Positions 47,412 through 58,380 are shown, counted from the first letter of the stretch. The stretch is DNA of 64,000 nt from Basidiobolus meristosporus CBS 931.73 (GCA_002104905.1 MCFE01000182.1:62001-126000); one strand, 5' to 3'. Made by a program: numbers and translations. Notes: generated by a model not told the origin, from the letters alone.

Positions 47412-48245
47412 CTAAGCACTGAAAGGGTTAAAGATATGAATGGTTCTGTTAACATCCAGGAGATCGATAGCCTTCTTCCCATCTTTTCTACGCAATTGAA
47501 GTGTGTAAGCTGTAGCCAAGGCAGCAACCATCCCTTTGAGCAGGTCTTTCCAGGTTTCTCCACGATCCAACAGGCAGTTGAGGAATGGAAGGAGGGCGGC
47601 CTTGATGGGTATGAACACCATCACCTTGAATACGCGCTTAGGGGCGATCATGCCCATGAGGAAGCTGTGCGCATACGCCAGCTTGGTGGCCATGGGAGTG
47701 AACCCTTGGCCGTAGGTACCACGCTTTGTAAATTTGTATTCCAGAAGCTCGATTCCAATCAATGTGAGAGCTGAGATAAGGTTGGCATGGATAAGCTTGT
47801 TGGTCAATAGGGCTCGCTTGGCACGTAGGAGTAGTGACTTGGGGGAGTTGGGGTGAGTTATCTCTTCGAGGGTGCCGGGGAGATTAGGCTGGTTAAGTGT
47901 ACTTTTCATCTCTAAATCAAGGGCACTCTCGAAAGTCAAAAGCTGATAACTAGCTACCAGAGAAGATACCGGGGTTTGACCCAGCAGCAGAAAGCCGCTT
48001 AAGCTTCTCCACCATTCCCAGGCGGGCTTGCCAATCAAATAGGGATGGAAAGCCAGCAGACGGAAAATGGCGGGTTCTCTCTGCGCATAGAGAGAAATTC
48101 CTAACGCAGTAGAAGCGTGAAGTATCGGAAAAGTGGTCATTTCCGCTCGTGACACACCTCCGCCTTTAAGACGTAGAACTGGTGAAGTCTCTTCTTGGTG
48201 GGGGAGTGCCAAAGCCAAGCCTAAGCTTGCGTTTTTGTGACACAA
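47412..48245 (-). CDS. Derlin/Der1-like multi-pass membrane protein
   Basis: An uninterrupted frame of 277 codons. The middle resembles the derlin layout: ILHASTALGISLY, FHPYLIGKPAWEWWRSLSGF with the W-R-x-L-x-x-F pattern, LLLGQTPVSSLVASYQLLTFESALDLE, and later hydrophobic segments. Derlins are rhomboid-like ER proteins in ER-associated degradation. The match is by pattern only; another rhomboid-like family is possible. The first 35 residues (Lys/Gly-rich, before MTTFPILHAS) look unlike a derlin N-terminus and may be intronic or untranslated, so the true start is uncertain; a short upstream exon near 48350 is possible. Confidence 0.55.
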   Translation of the reverse strand: MCHKNASLGLALALPHQEETSPVLRLKGGGVSRAEMTTFPILHASTALGISLYAQREPAIFRLLAFHPYLIGKPAWEWWRSLSGFLLLGQTPVSSLVASYQLLTFESALDLEMKSTLNQPNLPGTLEEITHPNSPKSLLLRAKRALLTNKLIHANLISALTLIGIELLEYKFTKRGTYGQGFTPMATKLAYAHSFLMGMIAPKRVFKVMVFIPIKAALLPFLNCLLDRGETWKDLLKGMVAALATAYTLQLRRKDGKKAIDLLDVNRTIHIFNPFSA

Positions 48246-48583
48246 GAGGTGACGGGACCTGATAAGTTCAAGGGCTAGAGGAAAGGAAGGAGTGATTAAA
48301 AATCATGGCACGTTACGTAGCAAAGATGGAATACCTTGGTTATGGTGCATGCTGTTGGAACGGCCAAGTGATTAGAGGTCAACAAGAATTTATGCTTCTC
48401 CAGACCAATGTGACGTGTATGAAGGTTCAATATCCACCAGATGATTCACTTTGATTAATCCAATTGATTCCCACACAATTTAGCCCTCTAGCCCCTAAAC
48501 CTATAGTTATTCCAAAATTGATCACTGTTTTCATAGAAATTCCGGTAGCAATCAATCGCGAACGCTTCCAGGCTTGAGCAAAC
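48246..48583. promoter_or_regulatory. Divergent intergenic region, derlin-like gene and PIG-T
   Basis: About 340 bp without a supported frame; holds the 5' regions of both genes. Confidence 0.4.
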
Positions 48584-50987
48584 ATGAAACTTCTGACGCC
48601 TAGGTTGGTCCTAGTGGCAGTAGCGCTTCTCCAGAGTGTAAGCGCGAGCTCCCAGACTTGGGATTCCTTCACGGAGAAGCTTCTCCTTAAGCCACTGCAA
48701 GATGGAAAGCTATTATCAAACTTCCAATTCACCACGAAATTAGGCCTTGATTCGTTGGAAAATAACCAAAGTACGTGAGCCAAAGGCCGCACTACCCTAT
48801 TTCCTTGGAATCTTCACTTACACATGCCTTCGATGGTTTTATAGTATACCATTATAATTTGTTTCCTCGCTCAATCGGGCAAATCATCCAACGCTTTGAT
48901 GTCAGCGAAGTCCATCTCACGTTCACCCAAGGCGAATGGGATACAGAGAACTGGGGCTATCCAGTTGCCTCTTCCTCCGGCACCGGAGTAGAGCTTTGGG
49001 GGTGGTTCCGAAACTCTAGCAAGTACGTTGGCTCATTTACCTAGCCTGCGATCTAGAAGATTGTTACTTAACATTCTTGGCATACTCGCCAACAGCGTGG
49101 AAGAGAATTGGAAAGGACTGACCAATTCTTTGGCTGGGCTTTATTGTGCTTCGTTGAATTTTATTGATGATACCATCACCGTGGAGCCTAAATTGTCCTT
49201 CCGCCCAGAGGGTTTCGGTGGAGAAGGTAAATCGCACACCATTTCGGACAAAGAATCAACTGAATAACATCCGTCCGCAGTACGTAACGACCAGACACTT
49301 CGTTACGGAATCCTGCCGCATGAAAATGTTTGTACCGAGAATTTGACACCATGGATCAAGCTACTTCCTTGCCAGATGAAGGTAGGAAAAGGGATTTTCT
49401 AGTGGTCATCACACCGCCATCTCATGAAGCCTGTTCTAGTCTGGTCTGTCGTCCTTACTTAACGCTCACAAGATATACGACACTGACTTCCATTCTATGA
49501 GGATGCAAGTCAAGCCGGTATGCGAGGTAAGTGTCTGGTATTATTAGCACAAGTGCTTCTAGAGTTGGCTAACCAAGATATCACAGAATGATCTGTGCAA
49601 CAAAGGCTACCTCGAACTTGTGCAGACCATCACTGTGGTTTCCAATCCCACCAGAACCACAGGAAGACGCGGTCAGTCCGATTGTGTAGGAAATACCACA
49701 AAGCATATACTCATCGGTCCTTCTCTTATAGACTGGTCCTTGCAGTCATTGTTTGGCCGTTCACTGGTATCGTCTTGTGCCGTCGCCTCGGAGAGCGAAA
49801 TTCGAGTGATTTTGCCCGAGGAGGAGACGTTCAATATACAGCCCACTCCTTCTCGGAAATCTCGGGAGCAAATCACGAAGTCTCTTGGAAGGGATTTGGC
49901 TATTTACGACTTGAAGAGAGGTAAGGACAGTGACTGCGGGCCAAGTGCCAAGCGCCAAGCAGGGACTAACTATCACCGAATCTAGACTTCGCTAGCGGAC
50001 TGGACGTCTCGATGACATGGAATGAGCCGCACTTCCAATACCGTAAGCGCAGCAATATCAGCACCGCCTCATTGATAACTGCTAACCCCTACTAGCTCTT
50101 GACGCGCCCAAACCACGGCTATATGCTCACCGATACTTTACTGGTAGGTGCAACACACCTCTCCACTTTCCAGCGGCTTACTAAGTGAGATTGTACAGGC
50201 TATGGCCAGGAGAAGGGGGGGATAGCAGTGACGATCACAAACAACGAGATTGAGCCAATCACGGTGACCTATTTTGATAGTTTGCCATGGTATCTGAAGC
50301 TGTACCTCCATACGCTGAAAGTCTCGGTCAATGGGCAGGATAGGAGGGATGACCCGGCCATCATCAAGCAGATGTATTACCAGCCAGCGATAGACAGATC
50401 CCGCCCAACGGTGTTGGAGATGAACATCACTCTTCTACCATTGACAGTCACCACATTGTCGATGGACTTTGACCGGGTGTTTTTGAAGTACACAGAGCAT
50501 CCACCGGACGCCAACAGAGGATTCAATATCGGGTAACAACGAGTCAATCACCCCAAGTGCGATCCCATTTAACCCTAGCCTTATCTCAACCATAGCCCCG
50601 CCATTCTGTCCGCTGAGATTGAGTACGGGAAAGATTTCCTAGCTCCAGAAGGCACCGAGTATCTGTCGTCCGGGATCGATTGGTATTACTGTTCAGAAAT
50701 TGCCATGTCCTCGCCCACTTACTGAACCAATTCGTAGGTCCAAGGAGAGGTTCCAAGTAAGGCTGTACACCGAAACCCTGCTCGTTAGTCTGCCCACGCC
50801 CGATTTCAGTATGCCTTACAACGTCATCACCCTTACATGCACGGTTATTGCTTTGTTCTTTGGATCCATGTTCAATCGCGTGACCCGGAAATTCAACGTG
50901 CTAAATGTGGCCGAGCCAAAGGGTGCCAGCAAGCCCGAAGAGCAACAGAAGGCTGGTGTCGCTGTAGAGCAGGCGGCGTCCGAGTGA
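48584..50987 (+). CDS. GPI16: GPI transamidase subunit PIG-T/Gpi16
   Basis: Twelve exons: 48584-48770, 48845-49022, 49096-49226, 49281-49381, 49440-49526, 49587-49671, 49732-49920, 49986-50042, 50096-50143, 50199-50532, 50596-50682, 50738-50987; every phase joins, 577 aa. A signal peptide ([21 protein letters not shown]) leads to family landmarks: [64 protein letters not shown], then [17 protein letters not shown] single membrane segment lies near the C-terminus ([18 protein letters not shown]), followed by a short polar tail. PIG-T is a lumenal subunit of the ER complex that attaches GPI anchors. Cysteines in NVCTEN and the MQVKPVCE segment are preserved; one PIG-T cysteine is known to bond to the catalytic subunit. 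Confidence 0.95.
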
Positions 50988-51399
50988 TCTGTTTCTCACG
51001 GAATCACCCAATAAACATCACCTTATCTGTATCCAATGGAAACCATGAATCTCAGTAATATTCGGTCTTTGGAGCATATCTCATACAGCATTGTGTGGGC
51101 CCTTTTCCACACCCCCCCACAGGCAGATTAATTTGGCACCTGCAATGAAATGCTACTAATTAAATCTTGACCCCAATTCCAGCACCAAGTCCTCAACGTA
51201 TTGATGAGCAAACTCACTCCTATACTTCCCCCCGTAGCCTTAAAACCAACTCATGCAACCATTCCCGATCCCCTTCCTAGCTAGCATGATTGAATAGGGG
51301 CTATGCAGTGGATATCCAACGTTAAATACTCCAAGGATGCTGAGAACTCTAGCCAGCTACCACCTGTCTCCTCCAGTTTTCCATTAGATTCCCCCAAAG
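50988..51399. other. Intergenic region, nothing recognised
   Basis: Holds the PIG-T 3' end and the promoter region of the small secreted protein. Confidence 0.35.
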
Positions 51400-51651
51400 A
51401 TGTCTATTTTATACACACTCCTGTTCCTGGTTTTGTGCCTTGCGGTTGTCCTGTCTCACCCAATCAGCGTGTATGACTACACCTACGAGCCTATTGCCAT
51501 TGACCAAGCAGACAAGTTGAAATTCCAGTCGAATGGTGAACAAATCCAGAATACCTGGAGAAGCAGCGAGGTGTTTGAGTTCGACGAGAAGTTGGATGCG
51601 GAGGATTTCGATGATACCGACTTCTATGGCGAGGACGCGGAGTATTACTAG
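51400..51651 (+). CDS. Small acidic secreted protein, 83 aa, unrecognised
   Basis: Single exon. A strong signal peptide (MSILYTLLFLVLCLAVVLS) is followed by about 64 mature residues with many Asp, Glu and Tyr (YDYTYEP, DAEDFDDTDFYGEDAEYY). No cysteine in the mature part, so it is not a disulphide-rich effector. The size and context with other secreted-protein genes suggest an extracellular peptide, but no family is recognised. Confidence 0.65.
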   Translation: MSILYTLLFLVLCLAVVLSHPISVYDYTYEPIAIDQADKLKFQSNGEQIQNTWRSSEVFEFDEKLDAEDFDDTDFYGEDAEYY

Positions 51652-51931
51652 ACATGTAAAGATGGACCAGATTAACCCCTAGATATCCTCCTGATTCCCC
51701 TTTTGCTTAGACAAGAGATACAGTATAAAATGCGTCTTTACCATCCACCCAGTTGTTTATATAGTACTTTGTTATTTCTGAGCCGAATAAACCAAGCCAA
51801 TAATCTATTTTGATTTAGTTTAGTGTCCTCCTCTTCTTCGCCCGCCTCTCTGAAATGCGTTTACCATCCTCCTAGTAGTGTATGGAGTACTCCATTTACT
51901 AACCGAAGTAATCTTCATAACTTATCTTTAT
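51652..51931. other. Convergent intergenic region
   Basis: 3' flanks of two small secreted-protein genes; pyrimidine-rich toward 51930 because it runs into an acidic coding tail on the other strand. Confidence 0.35.
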
Positions 51932-52300
51932 TTATTCTTTTTTACCCTCCTCTTCCTCTTCCGAGTCCGCCTCTCCACCCTCCTCATCGTCTCCTTCCCA
52001 TTCCTCTTCCTCTTCCCCTTCTCCGTTATCATCATCATTGTGTTCTTCTGCCTCAGGTTGAGCAGATTTAAAGCTATGACGACTTCCATTGTAGTTATTA
52101 CCGGAGGTTGATCGTTTTGCTATCCAGGTGGTACTTTTCGGATAGGAGCCCACGGAACCATTGGATGGGTTTTCACCTTCACCTACACTCGCACCGTAAT
52201 GCTCGTAAGTAGGGGCGGCACTCACAGTAAGCACATAGAAAAGGGACAATAGGGGAATCAATCTCATGGCAGGCAATCGCTTGGTATACTTCATGTTCAA
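51932..52300 (-). CDS. Small secreted protein with very acidic C-terminus, 122 aa
   Basis: The signal peptide is in RLIPLLSLFYVLTVSAAP; starts at Met1, Met3 or Met12 (52300, 52294, 52267) all work. A TATA-like TATAAAAAGA at 52311-52320 lies 20 bp before Met1 but 53 bp before Met12, which may favour the later start. An IAKR dibasic site could be cut by Kex2-type protease. The tail is almost all Glu/Asp/Gly (EEEEEWEGDDEEGGEADSEEE). Function unknown. Confidence 0.6.
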   Translation of the reverse strand: MNMKYTKRLPAMRLIPLLSLFYVLTVSAAPTYEHYGASVGEGENPSNGSVGSYPKSTTWIAKRSTSGNNYNGSRHSFKSAQPEAEEHNDDDNGEGEEEEEWEGDDEEGGEADSEEEEEGKKE

Positions 52301-52310
52301 AGAGGCCCGG

Positions 52311-52320
52311 TCTTTTTATA
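52311..52320 (-). promoter_or_regulatory. TATA-like element
   Basis: Minus strand TATAAAAAGA upstream of the acidic secreted protein. Confidence 0.45.
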
Positions 52321-52522
52321 TGCGATCTCGTCTGGCAATTCCAACCTGTATGCATAGCGGCTGAACCCGAAATCCCCGATGTCTTTGCAGTAAGCAATAC
52401 ACAGCATTATTCAGTTCAATTCATTTATTGATTCTCTAAAGATGCCCATAAATGTGGTATCAACTTACAATCTATGTAATTCCGGTGATACATACTGAAA
52501 AAAAATCCCCATCACCAGTGAT

Positions 52523-53134
52523 CTATGGGAATGCGTAAACGCCTGGAGTACAGGAGGTGCGAGTAATGTCAACGACGTTGAGGCGGTTTCCGTACTGGTT
52601 GTCGATCTCGACATAGTACTTCTCAAGACCGACCATGAAGTCAATTTGATGGTTGCTGAGTCCCCAACCTTGATCATCGACACGGACACATCCGTTGTGG
52701 ATCTGACCATCGGGCAATTGAACTCCCTTAAGTTGCTTCACCATCAAGGTAGTACCGCGGGGAATGTTGTTGGCTGCAACACTGACAAAAGGTACGAGTG
52801 CGTTGTCCCAGGCACCCAAGCCATAAGGATAGAGGGTCTTGTTAAGGTAAGAGAAGCAGCTATAGCCACCATCGCAGCTACATTGAAGATTGATCACATC
52901 ACCATTGTTCAAGATAGCAGTTCCTTCCATGCGGGCAGCTTCGGCGAATTCGTGGCTGACTGTAGCTAGAGTCTCACCGGAGCAGGTTTGGATTTCGATG
53001 TCCTGGGGGCCAGAGAAATCACTCTCTTCCGAGATCCAGTAGTAAGTCAAATCAACTCTTCTGGCCAAAGCCAAGGACTGGAAACAGGCCAAGGCGAGAA
53101 GGGTGAACATAAAAAGCTTCGAGGCGGTAGACAT
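52523..53134 (-). CDS. Secreted 3D/double-psi-barrel-like protein, paralogue 1
   Basis: Start chosen at 53134 (MSTASKLFMF...), which gives a proper signal peptide and 203 aa; the frame is open further upstream but that part spans the TATA box. The mature protein opens with VDLTYYWISEESDF, has a Cys cluster (NLQCSCDGGYSCFSY), and a C-terminal half with IPRGTTLMVKQLKG, then HNGCVRVDDQGW and HQIDFMVG. That pattern (G-T, then D and G, then x-x-I-D) resembles the 3D domain found in bacterial wall-active proteins and related barrel folds. Enzymatic activity is not established. It is the most diverged of four tandem paralogues. Confidence 0.85.
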   Translation of the reverse strand: MSTASKLFMFTLLALACFQSLALARRVDLTYYWISEESDFSGPQDIEIQTCSGETLATVSHEFAEAARMEGTAILNNGDVINLQCSCDGGYSCFSYLNKTLYPYGLGAWDNALVPFVSVAANNIPRGTTLMVKQLKGVQLPDGQIHNGCVRVDDQGWGLSNHQIDFMVGLEKYYVEIDNQYGNRLNVVDITRTSCTPGVYAFP

Positions 53135-53182
53135 TTTGTTGATATCAGTAGGCTGATGATATTCAGGTATTCCACTAGTCCG

Positions 53183-53190
53183 TTTATATA
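53183..53190 (-). promoter_or_regulatory. TATA box of paralogue 1
   Basis: Minus strand TATATAAA, about 50 bp upstream of the chosen start codon at 53134. It supports the shorter reading. Confidence 0.6.
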
Positions 53191-53315
53191 GTTTCTCTTC
53201 CAACGAATTCGGCTATCACCATATTACTTTCTAGGTCCTTGTGGCCAAGTTTGTCAATAGACTACTACGCTTATGGAGAGTGGATATCAGCCGCCTAAAA
53301 GCTATGGATAGCATT

Positions 53316-53835
53316 TACAAGTATTGAAACACATCTTCTGGTGTTTCGCCCAGCTCATCCCACTGACCAATCCGATAAATTTCCCACATCCCACTGGCCA
53401 ATCCAGTAAATTTCCTGCATTCTTCATGCCATTCCAATTCGGATGTTGGATCCAGTGCCTGGGATCCAGTACCTGGAAAACAAATCAAGCTAGCCCATAT
53501 ATGGTTGCCTCATCCCATGTCCCTTGACACTAGTGCTGGCAGGTCAATCCTATTGCCCCAGTGAAGCCACACCCGTCCACTTGACAGTGGATTCCTGGAT
53601 CTAAACGGATTGTCAAAAGGGAATATCGAGAGTGATCAAGAATCTGTCAGCTCATGATTGGAGCTGCTGCGATAAAGGCTTTGTCAGACTGCAATTGGAA
53701 ACAGCTGCCTGGCTTCTTGATTCGACTCCTTGCCCATCTCAATCCCGATACTACCCAGTATGTCCCGGCAAAGACCTGGTTACCTTCCATATCCACTAGG
53801 CTTCATACCGACCCTTGATAACAAGTTGGGAATAC
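53316..53835. repeat. Tandem-unit intergenic repeat, copy 1
   Basis: From CAAGTATTGAAACA through ACACTAGTGCTGGCAGG to CACTAGGCTTCATAC. Nearly the same sequence recurs at 55590-56105 and 58394-58920, always downstream (minus-strand 3' side) of a 3D-protein gene. A 67-codon frame inside it is conserved between copies 1 and 2 but not needed to explain the similarity. Confidence 0.85.
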
Positions 53836-54055
53836 TTGCGACTACTGTTTGAGTATCTTATCTAGATTTACAAGCCCGCAATGCTTTGTAGCCACTCACA
53901 CCGGCTCCACTGTTGTTGCTCTCCTTTTGGAGCCCTTTAGCTGGTTGGCGTATGTTGGATATTCGTTGATTTTATTTTCAGTTTGAACTAGCCCAGTAGT
54001 CCTTGTGGTAGTGGTAAATATCGAGACATTGGATTTCCCAGCATTCTCTGATCTA

Positions 54056-54701
54056 TCAAAAGGTCACACTCAATGCAATCCTTGCTAGCTCTGGAGCCTT
54101 GTAGACACCAGGCACACATTCTTCATGAGCGATATCAATGTAGTTCAAGAGATTTTCGTATTTGTTGTCCATCTGGACATAGTACTTCTTGATGCCAACC
54201 ATGAAGTCAATTTGGTTGTCACCAAAGCTCCAGCCTTGATCGTCGACACGGACGCATCCGTTGTGGATCTGGCCGTTCGGCAGCTTGATTCCCTTGAGCT
54301 GCTCGACCATCAAGGGTGGTGCCATAGGAGATGTCGTTGGCGGCAACACTGACAAAAGGAACAAGAACATTGTGCTTATTACCCTGACCGTAGGGGTAGA
54401 GCTTCTCGTCGATGAAAGAGAAGCAGCTGTAGCCACCATTGCAGTCGCACTGAAGGTTGATCACCTTACCGTTGCCCAGGATAGCAGTACCTTCCATACG
54501 AGCAGACGCGGCAAATTGACGGTTCACAGTAGCGAGAACCTCTCCAGAGCAGCTACGAAGTTGGATATTCTTTGGGCCAGCGAAGTCGCTCTCTTCTGAG
54601 ACCCAGTAGTAAGTCATCTTTACCTCTTTGGCAAATACACTGGCGCTGAATAGGGTTAAACCCAGGGTGACGGCAAGTAAGAATCTGAAAGTAGAGAGCA
54701 T
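54056..54701 (-). pseudogene. Secreted 3D-like protein, paralogue 2, broken by one inserted base
   Basis: The frame from 54701 (MLSTFRFLLAVTLGL) codes the signal peptide, TYYWVSEESDF and the Cys cluster as in paralogues 3 and 4. It shifts after YGTTL, where the plus strand has AAGGG near 54313-54316 instead of AAGG in the intact copies. The lost part continues in the next frame (LMVEQLKG, HNGCVRVDDQGW, NQIDFMVG) to 54056. The remainder is well preserved, so inactivation is recent or the extra base is a sequencing error. Confidence 0.85.
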
Positions 54702-54769
54702 CTTTGGAGTTGTGTTTGTTCTCGACTATTGTTTGATGAATATCATGGACTTCCATATCTTAGTTATAA

Positions 54770-55574
54770 CACAGCTCAAGCAGGGTCACGCATCAACGGC
54801 ATGACATCAACGGCATGGCACCAACGTGGTCGTTACCCTTTCATAAAGACACACTCCAATATACTTCGATCTGTAGGATGAATGCCGTATCAGATCATGA
54901 ACGTGCAAACATCTACCACAGCGGGAACACTATTAGAATACTATCATCGGTTCTTGAACAAAAGACCAGTGTAGTCAGGTAGTAATTTAAGTGATGTCCT
55001 GCAAGTTGATTGATCAAAAGCGCTTCATTGAGTTGCGGCTAGATAGCCATATCATTAAAGCCTCTGGTATAGTATTCGAGAGTGCTAGCTACCTTTCCTT
55101 TTTTTAGACTGATTAGCCTTTATACGGACTCACTGAAGTGTCCTGGGTGATTGGCCCTTGAGGGATATTTATTAATTTTTGTTTGTTCTTTTTACCTGAG
55201 CCTCAATCACAGTCTGGACTACCGTGTTAAAAATATTATCCCATCCCTTTTTCAACCTATGGATTTTCTAGCAAAATGATCTAACATCGCTCTATAAGCC
55301 TCCTAACCCTAACCCTGGTATTTCTGAGTTTGATAATGTCGAAGGAACTAGCTTTACAAAGAGCTCCCGATAACTGACAACCCAAGTAATACTTGGCACG
55401 CCAAAAGAAGTGGTCTTGTTCTTATTTTGGAAGGATTGTAATATACCTCGGATATTCAGGTATGATAACGTTAAGGCTAAGCAGTGATTCCTACACGATT
55501 CTTGGGTGAATTGTATTCCCGTTTTTATCCCCTGGATGGCGATCGGGATCTGGTAACTTGAAAGATTTCTAGGT
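54770..55574. other. Intergenic part of tandem unit
   Basis: Diverged counterpart of 57470-58380. It includes CTAACCCTAACCCT at 55303-55316, a telomere-like word also present at 58023-58036. No gene is supported. Confidence 0.45.
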
Positions 55575-56443
55575 AGCGTGATGGGTACTACCAAGTATTG
55601 AAACATATCTTCTGGTGTTTCGCCCAGCTCATCCCACTGACCAATCCGATAAATTTCCCACATCCCACTGGCCAATCCAGTAAATTTCCTGCATTCTTCA
55701 TGCCATTCCAATTCGGATGTTGGATCCAGTGCCTGGGATCCAGTACCTGGAAAACAAATCAAGCTAGCCCATATATGGTTGCCTCATCCCATGTCCCTTG
55801 ACACTAGTGCTGGCAGGTCAATCCTATTGCCCCAGTGAAGCCACACCCGTCCACTTGACAGTGGATTCCTGGATCTAAACGGATTGTCAAAAGGGAATAT
55901 CGAGAGTGATCAGGAGTCTGTCAGCTCATGATTGAAAGCTGCTGCGATAAAGGCTTTGTCAGACTGCAATTGGAAACAGCTCCCTGGCTTCTTGATTCGA
56001 CTCCTTGCCCATCTCAATCCCGATACTACCCAGTATGTCCCGGCAAAGACCTGGTTACCTTCCATATCCACTAGGCTTCATACAGATCCTCGATAGCAAG
56101 CTGGCAGCTCCTGCAGCTACTACAATGCCTAGCTTGAACATTCACGTTATCCTTTCGCAATGGCTCTAATTTGATGGCCTACGAATCTGCAATACTCTAC
56201 AGCCGCCGCACCGGCTCCATTTCCTTTGCTTTGCTACCCTTCTTTGTTAGTTGGCTGGTGAATATTGCCTCATTGCCAAAGTCAGATGCATACTTCTGAT
56301 TCATTGATTTTATTTTCTATTTGAACTAGCCCAGTAGTCTTTGTGGTGGCACTAAGTATCGAGACATTGGAATTCCCAGCATTCTCTGATCTATCAAAAG
56401 GTCACACTCAATGCAATCCTTGCTTGCTCCGGAGCAAGACAGC

Positions 56444-57061
56444 TCAGTCCCGAGGAGTCTTGTACACACCAGGCGTACACTCCTCGCGAGTGATATCGAC
56501 GTAGTTGAAGAGGTTTCCGTATTTGTTGTCCATCTCGACATAGTACTTCTTGATGCCAACCATGAAGTCGATTTGGTTGTCACCAAAGCTCCAGCCTTGG
56601 TCGTCGACACGGACGCATCCGTTGTGGATCTGGCCGTTCGGCAGCTTGATTCCCTTGAGCTGCTCGACCATCAAGGTGGTGCCATAGGAGATGTCGTTGG
56701 CGGCAACACTGACAAAAGGAACAAGAGCGTTGTCCTTCTCGCCCAGACCGAAGGGGTAGAGCTTCTCATTGATGAAAGAGAAGCAGCTGTAACCACCATT
56801 GCAGTCGCACTGAAGATTGATCACCTTACCGTTGCCCAGAATAGCGGTACCTTCCATGCGAGCAGCCGAGGCAAATTGGCGACTCACGGTAGCGAGAACC
56901 TCTCCAGAGCAACTACGGAGGTGGACATCCTTCGGACCAGAGAAATCACTCTCCTCTGAGATCCAGTAGTAAGTCATCTTCACCTTCTTGGCAAATACGC
57001 TGGCACCGAGCATGGTCACACCGAGGGTGGCGACAAGTAAGAATCTGAAAGTAGAGAGCAT
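56444..57061 (-). CDS. Secreted 3D/double-psi-barrel-like protein, paralogue 3
   Basis: 205 aa, single exon. Signal peptide residues 1-24 (MLSTFRFLLVATLGVTMLGA...). The mature chain has six cysteines (51, 85, 87, 93, 149, 195). C85-C93 lie in QCDCNGGYSC. The C-terminal part has ISYGTTLMV (125-132), CVRVDDQGW (149-157) and DNQIDFMV (161-168), a 3D-like arrangement with Asp153/154 and Asp165. The protein is identical to paralogue 4. The family resembles barrel folds that bind or cleave wall glycans, but this is inference. A TATA box lies about 60 bp upstream. Confidence 0.9.
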   Translation of the reverse strand: MLSTFRFLLVATLGVTMLGASVFAKKVKMTYYWISEESDFSGPKDVHLRSCSGEVLATVSRQFASAARMEGTAILGNGKVINLQCDCNGGYSCFSFINEKLYPFGLGEKDNALVPFVSVAANDISYGTTLMVEQLKGIKLPNGQIHNGCVRVDDQGWSFGDNQIDFMVGIKKYYVEMDNKYGNLFNYVDITREECTPGVYKTPRD

Positions 57062-57120
57062 CTTTGGAGTTGTGTTTGTTCACGACTGTTGTTTGATGAA
57101 GGCCATAGAGCATCAAAGGC

Positions 57121-57134
57121 TCAATATATATACA
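57121..57134 (-). promoter_or_regulatory. TATA box of paralogue 3
   Basis: TATATATA within CTCAATATATATACACC on the plus strand, about 60 bp before the start at 57061. Conserved in the duplicated promoter at 59935. Confidence 0.65.
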
Positions 57135-57455
57135 CCACCGGTGGGCCCCCAGCAGGGAGAATTGGAAGTCACCATGGCCCATGGCCCGGTCACTTTCCCC
57201 ATAAGCTCAAATTTCTTTAAACATCAATTTTTTAAGCGTAGTTGTCAGTAGGATTCCATGGATGTACTGTGGATAAACATTGGTAAGGTGCATGGGAAGA
57301 GGCTGGGATATAGTAGGAAATCGGCAGGAGGCCATTAACAATCCATGGAATTGGTACAGTATTCTTGACTGTATAAATGCCAAAAGTTGGCAGGATTGGC
57401 TGCACCAATCCGATTTTTTTCCAATCATCTATGATTTGCCATCAACCGGTCTAAT

Positions 57456-58380
57456 AGGTAATTGGCTTCTATTAATCTGGAACGTGTTAGTGGCATGACA
57501 CTAACGTGGTCAATAACCTTCCAGAAAGATAAACTGAAGTATACTTTGATCTGGAATGATGCGAACACTATTGATAGGTTGATACTATAGTAGTAGAAAT
57601 ATGTATATATTGCTGATCAAACAACGTTAGAATAGTGTCAATAGTACATGAGCAAAAGACCTGTGAAATTCGGGAGTTAGTAAAGTAGTTTATCTCGCAA
57701 AGAGGTTCTCATAAACACTTGAATTGCCATGTCATTGAAATCCCCTGTATAGTATTTGGCAACGCATTTCTTCAAGGTACCACATTTAATCTAGATAGAG
57801 GATCTCGATAAATTGCTGTTATTAGACTGATTAGCCTTTATACGAACTCACCTGGATAACCTGAACGATTGGCCCTCGAAGAATATTTATCCTTTTTTGT
57901 TTATTCTTTTTTGCCTGAACTTTAGTCACAGCCTGGACTACCGTTTTAAAAATACCATCCCATCCCTTTTTCAATATATGGATCTTCTAGCTAAATGGGC
58001 TTGACATCACTCTATAAGCCTGTTAACCCTAACCCTGATGTTTCAGACTTGGATCGTGTTCAAGAAACCAAGCTGATAAAGGATTCCGGTTGACCGTCAA
58101 CCCATACAGTACTTGACTCACCAAACAGAAGTGGTTTTCGCTCTAATTTGATAGGAGTACTACCTACATTAGAATTTTAGGAACGGTGACAACAAAGCTA
58201 AGCAGTGATTCCGATACGATCTTTGAAGAATTGTATTCCCGTTTTTATCGCAGTTGCTTTAAAATCACTATCGCTATAATTGACTCAATCCGATATTTCA
58301 TCATAATTTTTGCTATAATGACATTTGTTATTGTATATATTGTCGCAATTGGGATCTGTCAACTTTAAAAATATTTAGAT
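57456..58380. other. Intergenic part of tandem unit 2
   Basis: AT-rich; a 60-codon frame at 58186-58368 is probably chance. Contains TTAACCCTAACCCT at about 58023. Confidence 0.4.

Larger units (their letters stand above)
55575..58380. repeat. Tandem duplication unit 2 (2.8 kb)
   Basis: AGCGTGATGGGTACTACCAAG begins this unit and recurs at 58381. The first roughly 1.88 kb, including the 3D-protein gene and its promoter, is nearly identical to 58381-60270, with offset 2806 at the start and 2813 at the gene. The remainder resembles 54770-55574. Confidence 0.9.

Noticed and set aside
53324-53527. 67-codon frame repeated exactly at 55598-55801
   Set aside because: Part of the duplicated spacer; not preserved in the third copy, where slippage alters it, and there is no signal peptide or splice context.
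56411-56959. 182-codon plus-strand frames opposite paralogues 3 and 4 (also 59224-59772)
   Set aside because: Antisense to well-supported secreted-protein genes; conserved only because the units are duplicated.
58186-58368. 60-codon frame with a hydrophobic segment
   Set aside because: AT-rich spacer of the tandem unit; the related spacer at 54770-55574 lacks it.
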